Origin: Nostoc sp. C052
GTDB taxonomy: Bacteria > Cyanobacteriota > Cyanobacteriia > Cyanobacteriales > Nostocaceae
Direction of reading: 5' to 3'
Assembly: GCF_013393905.1 (NCBI RefSeq)
Contig: NZ_CP040272.1
Location: 3,038,001-3,102,000 of the forward strand
DNA length: 64,000 bases
Positions 1 to 9,547 of this stretch are shown here, one piece after another. A model generated the notes under the pieces. That model had not been told where the DNA came from. It was given only the letters and a program-made list of their open reading frames with translations, and searched no databases. The position numbers and the translations under genes are program-made. Every line of letters starts with the position of its first letter. Positions within the stretch are counted from its first letter, which is position 1.

Positions 1-39
1 ATTTAGAATGGGTGGTTTATTTCCGCAGTGCTGTACTAG
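1..39 (-). repeat. End of a dispersed CTAGTACAGCA repeat
   Basis: Read on the minus strand, this stretch matches the start of the element at 35860-35970 with few differences (CTAGTACAGCA, then GGAAATAAACCACC). It runs off the left edge, so only one end is visible. It is probably a small non-autonomous repeat of the host genome. Confidence 0.6.
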
Positions 40-44
40 AAGTC

Positions 45-147
45 CCCGCTACACAAACAAAACCCACCTCCGTGGGTTAAAATCCTTGATTTTCTGTTAG
101 TTTACGGAAGTGGACTAAGTTTTGTGTAGTAGCGAATTCTATTCACC
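45..147 (-). repeat. MITE-like dispersed repeat, copy 1
   Basis: The reverse complement aligns along its whole length with 47077-47199: a GAATAGAATTCGC end, CTACACAAA, a pair of nucleotides around GTCC, the sequence AACCCACGGAGGTGGGTT, then GTGTAG. The AACCCACCTCCGTGGGTT block is itself a palindromic hairpin. The ends are imperfect inverted repeats. No coding capacity. I infer a small non-autonomous mobile repeat. Confidence 0.65.
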
Positions 148-500
148 TAATACTTTTAAAACATCTTCTCATAGGCAATCAGCTTATTGGGTGCAAAATA
201 AGGGAATCGCCAATAAAAAAATATCCAATCTGGATATTTTTTTATTTTGAAGTTCCTAAGCGTTGCATCTCCCAATCTAAGAATTAGGTTTTTTTATGGT
301 ATAAAAAAATATGCCTCACCCGTGCTTATAGCATCAATCCCAGCATCCATCCAAAATTCCCTGTTCTTTGGTGGTGGGTAAAAGCCTCCACATAATTTTA
401 AGGGTTTGGTACCCAATCCCTAATCCTTAATCCCCAGTCCCTTTTTCAACAGCTAAACACGTCAGAACCGTTGCATTTATGCATATACCCACATAACTAC
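148..500. other. Intergenic stretch without a gene
   Basis: No credible reading frame is seen. The stretch holds the hairpin at 212-246 and AT-rich spacer leading to the IS4-family element. Confidence 0.5.
212..246. terminator. Perfect 16-bp hairpin, terminator-like
   Basis: The arms 212-227 and 231-246 are exact inverted repeats around the loop ATC. Each arm carries a run of seven A or T, so the structure could end transcription in either direction. Which gene it serves is unclear because none is visible to its left. Confidence 0.55.
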
Positions 501-1778
501 CATTTGTGAAAGGTTAGAATTTAGAAGCTTTATTAACACCAGTAGTTTTTGCTCAACAAAAATATTATAAGCAATTAGGATTACGAGATAGAATTCTGAA
601 TTTATCGTTAATGGTGGCAGCAGTATTAACACTTTTATGGCGACAAGTTCCTGGCGTTCAAGAGTTAAATCGTCTATTAGCACGAGAAGGTTTGTTATGG
701 TGTGGAGTTACTAAAGTTACTCAACAATCGTTATCAGAAAGATTTTTAGTATTTCCTGCTGAATTATTTGAGCGCGTTTTTAAAGATTTACTACCTCAGT
801 TACAATTGAATTGGCAACAACGAATCAGACGACCATTACCAAACAGTGTTAAGTTCGCACTACTTAATTTTGAACGAGTTTGGATAGCTGATGGATCTAC
901 ATTAGAAGCCTTATTCCGCAAGCTAAAAAGCCTAGAACACTTGAAAACAGGGCAACTAGCAGGGAAGACTTGTACAGTTATTGATTTGGTTAATCGTTTA
1001 CCTGTCGAAGTTTGGTTTCACACTAATCCAGCAGCATCGGACACTAATTTTGAAGTAGCATTATTAAATTTACTGCCTCCTAAAACTCTGATTTTACTTG
1101 ACAGAGGTTTTTATCATTTCCAATTCTTGCAACAACTCATTAACCAAGAAGTCCATTTTATTACACGTTTAAAAGCCAAAGCATCTATTAAATACTTAAA
1201 GATTTTTAGCTATGACCATTCCATTAAAGACCGATTGATTCAACTAGGTACTGTTCGGCGCGGCGCACCAGTTCTCACTTTACGTTTAATCGAAATTAAA
1301 ATTGGGTTTTACTAGCTATTCTTACATTACTTCTGTCCTTGACCCCAAAATATTACCTCCCTATGTCGTTGCAGATTTATATCGCCGAAGGTGGAGAGTT
1401 GAAGAAGCTTTTTACACAGTTAAACGCTTGCTAGGGCTATCTTATTTATGGACTGGTTCTATTAATGGTATCAAGCTACAAGTCTGGGCTAATTGGTTAT
1501 TTTATGCTGTTTTGGCTGACTTGGGAGATGCGGTTGCAGATGAATTATCTCTGCCATTCGACCGTATTTCTTTGGAGATGATTTTTCGTGGTTTATACCA
1601 TTTTAGTGTCGCGCAAGAAAGAGGTAAAGCGGATGACCCAATTCAGTACTTCGCTGCAAAAGAAAATCAAGATTTAGGAGTTGTTAAAGCGCTGCGAAAA
1701 CCAGTCTCCAAGCTCGATTTATCCCCTTTTCCTGCACCCTCTTGACAAAAGTGCAATCACTCTAACCTCTCACTGATG
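501..1778 (+). mobile_element. IS4-family insertion sequence, probably inactive
   Basis: About 1.28 kb bounded by imperfect inverted repeats: 501-520 (CATTTGTGAAAGGTTAGAAT) against the reverse complement of 1759-1778 (CATCAGTGAGAGGTTAGAGT), 16 of 20 matching. The interior is filled by a disrupted DDE transposase. I did not find an obvious target duplication. The family call comes from the transposase sequence. Confidence 0.65.
518..1745 (+). pseudogene. IS4-family transposase, frameshifted
   Basis: This would be a DDE transposase that cuts and pastes its own element. The first part is open from 518, and its first ATG is at 611, inside sequence that already reads as transposase. The N-terminus is therefore degraded or uses a non-ATG start. 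Acidic residues of the catalytic triad are visible in WIADGSTLE and LLDRGFY. Around 1300-1315 the frame ends at TAG and the protein continues in the +1 frame as SYITSVLDPKILPPYVVADL. That part carries the IS4 signature Y-x2-R-x3-E-x6-K (YRRRWRVEEAFYTVK). IS4 elements seldom use programmed frameshifting, so I read this as a small indel that killed the gene. The C-terminus ends naturally at 1745. Confidence 0.8.
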
Positions 1779-2165
1779 CATAGCTACAGGGTTTTTGAGA
1801 GCAGCGATCGCACTAAATCACCCATAATATACACTTTCATGCCCCCAGTTGCCGCAAAAATACCTTATGGTTGGCTTTTTCTCATTTCATAGCGATTGAT
1901 CTAATTTTCAAGACGTTCATGGACACGAGAAAGCAAGTCTGTAAGCATCTTGATTCTGAATTCCTGGATTCTGAATTCTAAACTCTTCTTCAAGAGTCTA
2001 AATATCTAGCATGATATTAGTCACATTGCTGAATACAGTCAAGAACACAGAAAATTCATAAATAGCAATTAATCACTGCAAATTTAAAGATGACTTTAAA
2101 AATGATTTAATCGATATATTTTGTGAGAAAGTTAATACAAAGGTATATTCACTGATTTCAAATTC
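1779..2165. other. Intergenic, nothing recognised
   Basis: AT-rich spacer between the IS4 element and the TPR gene. It contains short GGATTCTGAATTC repeats near 1955-1980 but no convincing gene or RNA. Confidence 0.4.
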
Positions 2166-2648
2166 ATGGATTCTTTATCTATCAATTCCTTACTTGAAGA
2201 GTTAAAAAACCCCGATGCCACAGTCCGGGACAAAGCAACCAGAAAAATCTGGCGGATCTGGTTTCAGCAAAAGGGAATCTATGGACTGGAAATAATTGAC
2301 CGCAGTCAAAAATTACTGGATGCAGGCGAAATTGCTGAAGCTGAAACAGCGCTGACGGCACTAATTAAAGACCAGCCAGACTTTGCTGAAGCTTGGAATC
2401 GTCGGGCTTTCCTCTATTACAGTGTTGGTGATTATCAAAAATCTCTAGCAGATTGTCAGATGGTTGTGCAGATAAATCCAATACATTTTGGTGCGCTTCA
2501 TGGTATGGGCTTGTGTTATGCGGCACTAGGAGAGTATAGTCAGGCTATCAGAGCTTTTCAGCGCGCTTTAGAAATTCAGCCCTATTCGCTAGTGAATCAA
2601 AAGTTGATTCTAGAATGTACGTTTAGATTTAGCTACAACGGCAGATAG
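2166..2648 (+). CDS. TPR-repeat protein
   Basis: 160 residues, cytoplasmic by appearance (no signal peptide or membrane segment). The first 50 or so residues are charged and alpha-helical, beginning MDSLSINSLLEELKNPDATV. From about residue 55 there are two to three tetratricopeptide repeats, for example AEAWNRRAFLYYSVGDYQKS and GALHGMGLCYAALGEYSQAI. TPR units form helical scaffolds for protein-protein contacts; the partner is unknown. The gene ends 21 bases before the decayed binding-protein gene at 2670 and may once have been transcribed with it. The ATG at 2166 is the only sensible start. Confidence 0.75.
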   Translation: MDSLSINSLLEELKNPDATVRDKATRKIWRIWFQQKGIYGLEIIDRSQKLLDAGEIAEAETALTALIKDQPDFAEAWNRRAFLYYSVGDYQKSLADCQMVVQINPIHFGALHGMGLCYAALGEYSQAIRAFQRALEIQPYSLVNQKLILECTFRFSYNGR

Positions 2649-2669
2649 GAGAGAAAGCTATACTGTTTT

Positions 2670-3240
2670 ATGAATCCGTCATCACCCTCATCAACAGCAA
2701 TTCATCGCCTTAGTCGCCACAATTTTATTCAATACGGTTCCATCTGCATTGGTAGCAGCGTTATTGCTGCTTGTACTAACAGCAACCAACCGTCAACTAG
2801 CAGTTCTCAGTTGAATAAAGTTACCTTTGGTACAAATTGGATAGCACAAGTAGAACATGGTGGATTTTATCAGGTGATATCTACGACAGGCTGTGCTGAC
2901 GCCACTGGTATTTACAAAGAGTACAGTTTAGATGTAACTATCAAAATGAGCGACCCTCAGGTTCCCAGTAGTACTCAATTGTTGATGGGGAGTGCGGTAG
3001 ATTTCTTTATAGGTTATGGCATGGATGCCTTAAACATCTAGCACAAAATATTCCCAAAATCACAGTCGCAGTAATTTTCCAGAAATACCCCTGGTGTCTG
3101 ATTGCACATCCCAACCCAGCAATGAAAACCCTTGCCGATCTTAAAGGCAAACCAATTTATGTCTCTGCTGCTAACATTATTGGCTATTACTAGAAGCTAA
3201 CTATGATTTTACCGACGATCAAAAGTGTCCCTACAACTAT
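2670..3240 (+). pseudogene. NMT1/TauA-type ABC substrate-binding protein, decayed
   Basis: The first 123 residues have an export-like N-terminus ending in a possible lipobox (SVIAAC). They then show the family pattern VTFGTNWIAQVEHGGFYQ and, later, YKEYSLDVTIKM and LLMGSAVDFFIGYGMDALN. A stop follows at 3041. Downstream, other frames still read IPKITVAVIFQKYPWCLIAH, MKTLADLKGKPIYVSAANII and a FTDDQK block, exactly the order expected for this family. The full protein would be over 300 residues. At least two frameshifts or stops and loss of the C-terminus make it a pseudogene. The parental protein would bind a small sulfonate-, nitrate- or pyrimidine-like solute, but the substrate cannot be told. 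Confidence 0.75.
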
Positions 3241-3264
3241 CTTTCCAATTCGGTAATCTTGCAA

Positions 3265-4473
3265 CTATTTTATGCTTAAAAAAGAAAATTTACCATTGAT
3301 ACCATTTGCTTCCATCTTGAGTTGAGCAACGTAAAACTCTTTTTGAATTACATCACCTGTTGGTGTAAAAGCAATTTCACCGAGAGGAGTTTGAAAGTTT
3401 TTTGTTAATAATTCCTTATTCAATTCTGTACGCAACTGTGGCAGTTTCAATTTATTAATGTTGTTTTTTTTATCTAAAGATTGCAGAGCTTCTACATATA
3501 CCTGTAAAGCAGCAAAAGCTTGAGCGCTGACTTGGGGTGGTTCTCTATGATATTGTTCAAGATAGGCTTTGCGAAATGCGATGTTAATTTCACTGGGATA
3601 TACAGGGCTATAAGCTTGAGCCACAATCACGCCATCACAAAGCGCTCTGCACACAGAAAATATATGAGATGTGTTAAAACCATTGCCACCAACAATTATT
3701 CCTTTATAACCAAGTTCTCGTAATTGTTTAACTAAATTACCTCCATCTACAGCTAACCCAGATATAATCACTAAATCTGGTTTTAAATTAATCGCATCGC
3801 TGGCTTGAGCTTGAAAGTCGGTATCTGTAGTTTGAAACTTTTGGACTGTAACTAAATCCAATCCTAAATTTTTAACTGTTTTCTGAAATATTTCTGTTTC
3901 CGACTTATTAAAAGCATCATTTTGAGCGTAGAATACAGCTACTCTTTTGATTTTAGGATTTTGTTTGAGTGCAGCTTTCACCGAATAAGGAGCGACAACA
4001 GCGACAGATGAAGAAACACGAGCCACATAATCACCAATTTCGGGAATACCTTTAGCAGTATTTGATGCCCCAATAACTGGAACTTGATTGCGTTCTGCTA
4101 CAGGATCGGCACTAAAAGCTTGTTGTGATAGGGTAGGGCCAATAATACCAACAACTTTATCTTTACTAATTAAAGTTTGAAAAGCATTAATAGCACCAAC
4201 TTCATCGCCACTCGTATCTTGATAGACTAATTTAATTGGTCTACCATTAATACCTCCTTTGTGATTAAAATACTTTTCAGCAATTTTTACTCCATCAGTT
4301 CCCTCTTGACCAAGTAATGCTACATTGCTCGTTTGTGCAAAGGCAATACCGATAGGAATAGCATTTGGCTTATTCGCAGAATTGCCATCATTACCGCCAC
4401 TTCTACCACAAGCCATCAGCAGCATAGAGCATGTAAATAGTAAAGCAGTTTGATGTGTGAGAGATTTTTTCAT
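3265..4473 (-). CDS. Branched-chain amino acid-type ABC binding lipoprotein
   Basis: 402 residues, type I periplasmic binding protein of the LivK/Peripla_BP_6 family. The N-terminus is a lipoprotein signal: MKKS, a hydrophobic run, then LMAC with the lipidated Cys at about residue 22. The mature part opens with IPIGIAFAQTSNVALLGQEG and contains GGINGRPIKLVYQDT and VVGIIGPTLSQQAFSADPVA, the usual order for this fold. Length is normal for the family. No permease or ATPase genes sit beside it, so it is an orphan that must share a transporter encoded elsewhere. Substrate could be amino acids, amides or urea; the sequence does not decide. It is convergent with the decayed binding protein at 2670-3240. 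Confidence 0.85.
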   Translation of the reverse strand: MKKSLTHQTALLFTCSMLLMACGRSGGNDGNSANKPNAIPIGIAFAQTSNVALLGQEGTDGVKIAEKYFNHKGGINGRPIKLVYQDTSGDEVGAINAFQTLISKDKVVGIIGPTLSQQAFSADPVAERNQVPVIGASNTAKGIPEIGDYVARVSSSVAVVAPYSVKAALKQNPKIKRVAVFYAQNDAFNKSETEIFQKTVKNLGLDLVTVQKFQTTDTDFQAQASDAINLKPDLVIISGLAVDGGNLVKQLRELGYKGIIVGGNGFNTSHIFSVCRALCDGVIVAQAYSPVYPSEINIAFRKAYLEQYHREPPQVSAQAFAALQVYVEALQSLDKKNNINKLKLPQLRTELNKELLTKNFQTPLGEIAFTPTGDVIQKEFYVAQLKMEANGINGKFSFLSIK

Positions 4474-5019
4474 AGATGCGTGAAGATGATTTTTGCTACG
4501 ATAATAATGGATTATACATCCAATAGTAATATCGCTATAGTTTTAACATTTAACTTTGAAGTTATATACTGCTTATCCGTTGCACTCAATCACAAAAAAC
4601 GAGAAATCTTTTCTGCTGACTTTCTGGTATCAACGGTAGTTGGAACTATATCATCATTTTTATGAGATATATTTGTGCGACTAACACATCTAACTCTTTA
4701 TATCTTAATCCGCTTTATTTAAGGGCTACTGGCAACAATTTTGGGTTTTCAAGACGCGATAAATCGCCGTCTCTACAAGTATTTTTGGCTGATATAGACT
4801 GGATTAATTTATATCATTTCTGGAGACTTATTAGTATTTAATCATTTCATTACTGACTAGAATTAGCTATATTAAGTAGGGGACATGAAAGTACTGTGAA
4901 ACAAGAAAACTGGGATTTTAAAACGCATCAGGTAGCAAAGGTTTACGCAGAGAATTAACTCCTCTGCGAACCTTTGCGCTTCCCTCAGCGCCCCTCTGCG
5001 TTAAAAAAAAGGATATATT
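4474..5019. other. Intergenic with small repeats
   Basis: No gene is supported. It holds a copy of the AGACGCGATAAATCG repeat at 4751-4780, followed by sequence resembling that at 44221-44280. A CTCTGCG-rich repeat lies at 4945-5000. AGGA at 5011-5014 is the likely ribosome binding site of the oxidase gene starting at 5020. Confidence 0.5.
4751..4780 (+). repeat. AGACGCGATAAATCG dispersed repeat
   Basis: AAGACGCGATAAATCGCCGT followed by CTCTACAAG is a small imperfect hairpin. Close copies occur at about 21916-21946, 42607-42635, 44223-44252 and 57568-57596. A diverged reverse copy lies inside smc at 53541-53566. Confidence 0.7.
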
Positions 5020-6367
5020 ATGACGACAAAATTAGATGCCCTCATTAATTCTCTAGAAGGCATAGAAACCATCACCGATTCCGCCCAAGTCGCAAAATTA
5101 TCTCAGGATTATCACACCTTTAGCCCAGTGCTAGTACCGAAACTAGAGGGAAAAGTCGGGGATATCGTAGTGCGTCCTGCCAATGAAGCAGAAGTCTTAA
5201 AAGTTGCAGCTGCCTGTGCGAAACACCGCGTACCCATAACTGTACGGGGTGCGGGAACAGGGAATTATGGGCAATGTGTACCACTACATGGTGGCGTAAT
5301 TTTAGATATGACGCGGATGCAAGAGATTCTTTGGGTAAAACCGGGGGTGGCGCGGGTAGAAGCTGGGGTAAAGTTGGCGGCTTTGGATAAAAAAAACACG
5401 AGAAATCGGCTGGGAAATCCGCATGGCACCCTCCACATACCGCACAGCGACAATTGGCGGATTTATTGCTGGGGGTAGTGGGGGCATTGGTTCAATCCAA
5501 TATGGGTTACTAGCCGAACGCGGTAATATCCTAGCATTGCGAGTGGTAACTGTAGAAGATCAACCCCGTGCGATCGCATTACGCGGCGACGATGTGCAAA
5601 AAGTGAATCATGCTTGGGGAATTAATGGCATTATCACCGAAGTCGAAATCCCTTTGGGACCAGCTTATCCTTGGGCAGAAGTCATTGTGACATTTGATGA
5701 GTTTATGACAGCAGCAAAGTTTGGTCAGGCTCTTGGCAATGCTGATGGCATGATTAAGAAGTTGATTTCTGTTTTTGCATCCCAAATTCCCCAATATTTT
5801 CACGCCTTACAAGAATACATTCCTGAAGGGACACACCCAGTATTTTTGATAATTGCTGAATCAAGTTTGGAATTCTTACCGGGTTTGGTGCAGCAATACG
5901 GCGGCCAGATTACATATAGAAAACCAGCAGAGGAAGCGGCTAAAGGTATACATTTAGCAGAATTTGGCTGGAACCATACCACCTTACTTGCCCGGAGTGT
6001 AGATACGGGTATTACTTACTTACAAAGCATGTTTCCTGGTAAGCACAGTTTGCAACTAATAGAGCAAATGTATCATCACTTCGGTGATGAGGTAATGATG
6101 CATTTAGAATTTTTTCGGGTGAATGGTGTTGTAGTTCCTGGTGCTTTGCAACTTGTGCGTTACACCACAGAAGAACGTCTCAACGAGATTATCCGCTATC
6201 ACGAAGAACAGGGTGTGAGTATTGCTAATCCCCACACATATATTATTGAAGACGGCGGCAGAAAAGTTATTGATCCTGAGCAGTTAAAATTTAAAGAAAT
6301 TGTTGATCCTTATGGGTTGATGAATCCCGGTAAAAGCAAGGTTATTCAATTCCAAATTCAAAATTGA
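5020..6367 (+). pseudogene. FAD-binding oxidase (GlcD-like), one-base frameshift
   Basis: A flavin-dependent oxidoreductase of the glycolate oxidase/FAD_binding_4 type, about 448 residues if the frame is restored. The FAD part is clear: DIVVRPANEAEVLKVAAACA, PITVRGAGTGNYGQCVPLHG and GGVILDMTRM. The first frame ends at 5478 and the second reads on from before 5423 to 6367, keeping IGGFIAGGSGGIGSIQYG and the C-terminal KEIVDPYGLMNPGKSK. The break is a run of eight A at 5389-5396. Seven A would give DKKTREIGWEIRMAPSTYRT and one continuous protein. Everything else is well conserved, so the cause is a very recent mutation, slippage-tolerant expression or a sequencing error. RBS AGGA lies six bases before the ATG. 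Substrate unknown. Confidence 0.85.
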
Positions 6368-6533
6368 ACAGGGGATTGAGGATTGGTAAAATTTGTATGG
6401 GTATACCGTAGCTAGTTTCTCTGTATATTTGTGTAACCTCATACCAAAAAGCTAGTTGCTGGGCGTTTATAATTTGTGGTTTGATTTTAAGAGCCGTGGA
6501 GATAACCCAAAATCCAACATCTCAGAATCGCCC

Positions 6534-7580
6534 ATGATTGAAATTGACGGTTCCTACGGAGAGGGAGGCGGACAAGTTCTTCGCACTTCCTTAAGTCTAG
6601 CCGCCATTACTGGCGAACCCATACGAATTACAGGCATTCGCGCTGGACGCAAAAAACCAGGGTTAGCAGCACAACACTTAACAGCGGTTCGGGCTGCGGC
6701 GAGAATTTGTAATGCCCAACTACAGGGCGATGCTTTGGGTTCAACGCTGCTAGAATTCATTCCAGGTAGTGCTGTGCAAGCGGGAATTTATACCTTTGAT
6801 GTTAGTAAAGCACAACAAGGTGGTTCTGCGGGTGCGATCGCTCTGGTTTTACAGACAATTCTCTTACCTTTGGCACTAGCATCTGGTAATTCCCAGGTAA
6901 CACTCAAGGGCGGAACTCATGTGAACTTTAGCCCCACAGTGACATATATTGAGCAAGTTTATTTGCCCATACTGCAACGTATGGGTGTAGAAGCCCAAGT
7001 CAAGTTAGGCGCTTGGGGGTGGTTTCCTCAAGGTGGGGGAGAGGTAGAATTACAGGTGGATGGCGGTGGTAAACTCGGCGGGATCAACTTGTTGGAACGG
7101 GGTAATTTACAACAAGTGCGGGGAATAGCAGTGGTGACAGAATTGCCTTCCCATATTCCCCAACGGATGGCGAATCGGGCCGAAAATTTGTTACGCGAAG
7201 CCCATTTGAAAGTTGCTATACAGACTTTGCGAGAAAGAGGTGTAGCACCGGGGGCGGGTATTTTTCTCACTGCTGAGTATGAAAACAGCTTGACTGGCTT
7301 TGGTGGATTTGGGCGTTTGCGGTTGTCGGCGGAGACAGTTGCAGAGATTGCTTGTCAGCAACTCCTTGAGTTTCATTACACCGGCGCAGCAGTAGATGAA
7401 CATTTAGCAGATCAGTTATTATTGCCAGCTGCTTTAGCGTCACAGGAAAGTCATTATCGGGTGGCTGAAGTGAGTAGACATTTGACAACAAATGCAGCAG
7501 TAATTGAACAATTTGGGCTGGCGCAAATTACGGTAGATGAAGCTGAGAGAATAGTGTCAGTAAAGAGTTTAACTAGATGA
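6534..7580 (+). CDS. rtcA: RNA 3'-terminal phosphate cyclase
   Basis: Converts RNA 3'-phosphate ends to 2',3'-cyclic phosphates using ATP, via a covalent enzyme-AMP intermediate. The product is 348 residues, typical of RtcA. The protein opens MIEIDGSYGEGGGQVLRTSL, the family N-terminal signature, which favours the ATG at 6534 over the upstream one at 6456. Other marks are GTHVNFSPTVTYIEQVYLP, a QGGGEVEL stretch and AVDEHLADQLLLPAALA, where His290 is the expected adenylylated residue. No RtcB ligase or RtcR regulator is adjacent. It appears to be a single gene, 166 bases after the oxidase. Confidence 0.93.
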   Translation: MIEIDGSYGEGGGQVLRTSLSLAAITGEPIRITGIRAGRKKPGLAAQHLTAVRAAARICNAQLQGDALGSTLLEFIPGSAVQAGIYTFDVSKAQQGGSAGAIALVLQTILLPLALASGNSQVTLKGGTHVNFSPTVTYIEQVYLPILQRMGVEAQVKLGAWGWFPQGGGEVELQVDGGGKLGGINLLERGNLQQVRGIAVVTELPSHIPQRMANRAENLLREAHLKVAIQTLRERGVAPGAGIFLTAEYENSLTGFGGFGRLRLSAETVAEIACQQLLEFHYTGAAVDEHLADQLLLPAALASQESHYRVAEVSRHLTTNAAVIEQFGLAQITVDEAERIVSVKSLTR

Positions 7581-7598
7581 AATAAGTGTTTTTTCACT

Positions 7599-7694
7599 AT
7601 GGAAGAAGTAACGGATAAATTAACGAACTATCAGCAAATTGTGCAGCAATTATTGATGGATTACGCAGAGGTTTGGATGGTGCATAATGGTTGA
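7599..7694 (+). pseudogene. XisI-like N-terminal remnant
   Basis: Only 31 residues, starting MEEVTDKLTNYQQIVQQLLM. This resembles the first helix of the XisI family, small cyanobacterial proteins named after an excision factor of the fdxN element and usually about 110 residues long. The rest of the protein is missing and the reading ends at TGA in repeat-rich DNA. No xisH partner is seen. The family assignment rests on a short stretch and is tentative. Confidence 0.4.
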
Positions 7695-8021
7695 TGTAGG
7701 CGATCGCAGTTGGGTGAAGAAGTTGCGATCGCCGTACCACTAAGTGGAAGCAAGCTACGCGTAGCGGACGCACCATAAGGCTTAAGCTTTGCTTATCGCT
7801 CTGTGGCTTACAGCATCGTAGATATTTCACCTACAATTGAAAAGGCGCATTAGGCTTTGGCTAACGCACCCCAGAAGATCAAGCGATCGCTTTATTGGCA
7901 TGTTTACAGAAACCATTTAAATATTAGACTGATGAGTGAAAAAGAATATAGAGACGCGTTAGTGCAGCATAGTCTAATTTTGCGTCTCTACAAGGATTTT
8001 ATAATTTTGAATTTTGAATTA
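7695..8021. other. Intergenic with CTACGCGTAGCG-type repeats
   Basis: Contains HIP1 sites and a repeat around 7750-7775 (AAGCTACGCGTAGCGGACG) related to those at 10140-10230. An AGAGACGCG...GCGTCTCTACAAG repeat lies at about 7951-7994. No gene is supported. Confidence 0.45.
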
Positions 8022-9485
8022 TCAACTCTCCCTTTTCTCTTGCCGTTCTTTGAGTTTCAGCATGATTTCTGCGTGCATCTCGCGGGTAATTGGGTAAAAA
8101 TACGTTAAAATCAAGCCCAGAATCAAACAAACTGTAGGTATGGGGCCGACAGCAACGCGAATAGCAAACAGTGCCGATGCCGGTTGGATGGGCGATGGAC
8201 TTCCGGCTACAGATGCTTGGAAACCGGCCACTTGCAAAGCATTTCCCACCAAAAACAGCCCGAAAGCTAAACCAAATTTTTGCAGCAAAACCATGAAGCC
8301 ATAAAAAATACCTTCTCTGCGTTGTCCGGTTTGGAGTTCATCTAATTCAATCACATCTGGAATCATCGACCAGGGAATTAGATAAGCTGTGGATACGCCA
8401 AAACCTGCCATCACTGCCATCACATACATCAAAACTATTTGACCAGGTTGTAAGAAAAATAGTCCGGCGGCGGCTATAATCCATAAACTCATTCCCAGAA
8501 AATAAACAACTTTTTTCCCAAATTTTTTACTCAGTGCCCCCCAGACAAATAGCATTAGTAGGGCAGTTCCTTGCACTGCAATCAGTATTGTAGGCACATC
8601 TGATTGTTTGAGATCCATGCAATTTACTACAAAATAGGGAATAATACTGGCTGTAATTTGCACACCTAGCCAAGAAAAAAGATATATACCAATAACAAAT
8701 AGAAAAGGTCGGTTGCTGAAGACAATTTTTAGCTGTTCCAAGAAGGGGAGCGATGCAGGTTCCTCTGTTTGGATGCGTTTGGTCTCAAAAGCCATGATGC
8801 GATCGCGGACTCCAAAAACGCACCAATATAATCCTACAATCGAAATTACCGTACAAATTGCTGCTAAAACGATAACTTGTTGTTGAGGATCGGCAATTTG
8901 GGAAAAAACAATTCCCATTAAAATCAATGACAGAATGCTACCACCAATGGAAAATGTAAAGCGAAAGCTGTTAAGGCTGGTGCGTTCGTCGTAATCTTGA
9001 GTTAGTTCTGGAGTCATCGCCGTATAAGGCAAATTTACAACCGTGTAAAAAGACTGAGATATCACCCCAATAATTACGTAATACCAGAATAACGGCCAAA
9101 TATTATCACTATGATTTGCACTAAATTGCGGTACAATCCACTGCAAGAAAAAGAAAATTCCAAAGGGGATTGCTCCATAAAACATCCAAGGAAGACGACG
9201 ACCCCAGCGACGAGATTTCGTTTTATCACTCAGGAACCCAACAAGCGGATCGTTTACACCATCCCAGATTTTGCTAATCATCAAAATGCTGCCAGCTAAA
9301 CCCGCAGGGATACCAGCGATATTGGTAAAGAAAAATAGCAGATAAAAGACGGAGATATTTGCAGTGATTGCTGGGCCTAAATCTCCTGCGCCGTAAGCCA
9401 GCTTTGTTTTTAAGTCGAGTTTTTTACTGAGAATATCTCGTTGGGCATCGCCATCAGCAGCAGAATCTTTCATAATAACTTGCAC
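8022..9485 (-). CDS. GPH-family sugar:cation symporter (MelB-like)
   Basis: 487 residues in the inner membrane with about 12 hydrophobic segments. Proteins of the glycoside-pentoside-hexuronide:cation family carry sugars with Na+ or H+. Family marks include KLAYGAGDLGPAI near residue 30, the loop WDGVNDPLVGFLSDKTKSRR followed by WGRRLPW, and PYTAMTPELTQDYDERTSLN. These cover the conserved Asp/Asn/Arg residues that bind cation and gate transport. The start could be the first Met or the Met five codons later. No sugar-metabolism gene is adjacent, so the substrate cannot be named. The upstream region is shared with the divergent phosphoribosyltransferase gene at 9548. Confidence 0.88.
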   Translation of the reverse strand: MQVIMKDSAADGDAQRDILSKKLDLKTKLAYGAGDLGPAITANISVFYLLFFFTNIAGIPAGLAGSILMISKIWDGVNDPLVGFLSDKTKSRRWGRRLPWMFYGAIPFGIFFFLQWIVPQFSANHSDNIWPLFWYYVIIGVISQSFYTVVNLPYTAMTPELTQDYDERTSLNSFRFTFSIGGSILSLILMGIVFSQIADPQQQVIVLAAICTVISIVGLYWCVFGVRDRIMAFETKRIQTEEPASLPFLEQLKIVFSNRPFLFVIGIYLFSWLGVQITASIIPYFVVNCMDLKQSDVPTILIAVQGTALLMLFVWGALSKKFGKKVVYFLGMSLWIIAAAGLFFLQPGQIVLMYVMAVMAGFGVSTAYLIPWSMIPDVIELDELQTGQRREGIFYGFMVLLQKFGLAFGLFLVGNALQVAGFQASVAGSPSPIQPASALFAIRVAVGPIPTVCLILGLILTYFYPITREMHAEIMLKLKERQEKRES

Positions 9486-9547
9486 TCATACTAAGATAAA
9501 TTTGCAATCGCCATCAATACTAGCTATCTACCACTCCCCTTAGCCTT

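Noticed and set aside
4450..4665. 71-codon frame opposite the LivK-like start
   Set aside because: Overlaps the start of the lipoprotein gene and its promoter region; no RBS and no family.
6456..6533. Upstream start for rtcA
   Set aside because: The 26 extra residues are not part of the family; the conserved MIEIDGSYGEGGG begins at 6534.
7857..8108. 83-codon plus-strand frame
   Set aside because: It is made of a dispersed repeat and the antisense end of the symporter gene; no protein-like pattern.
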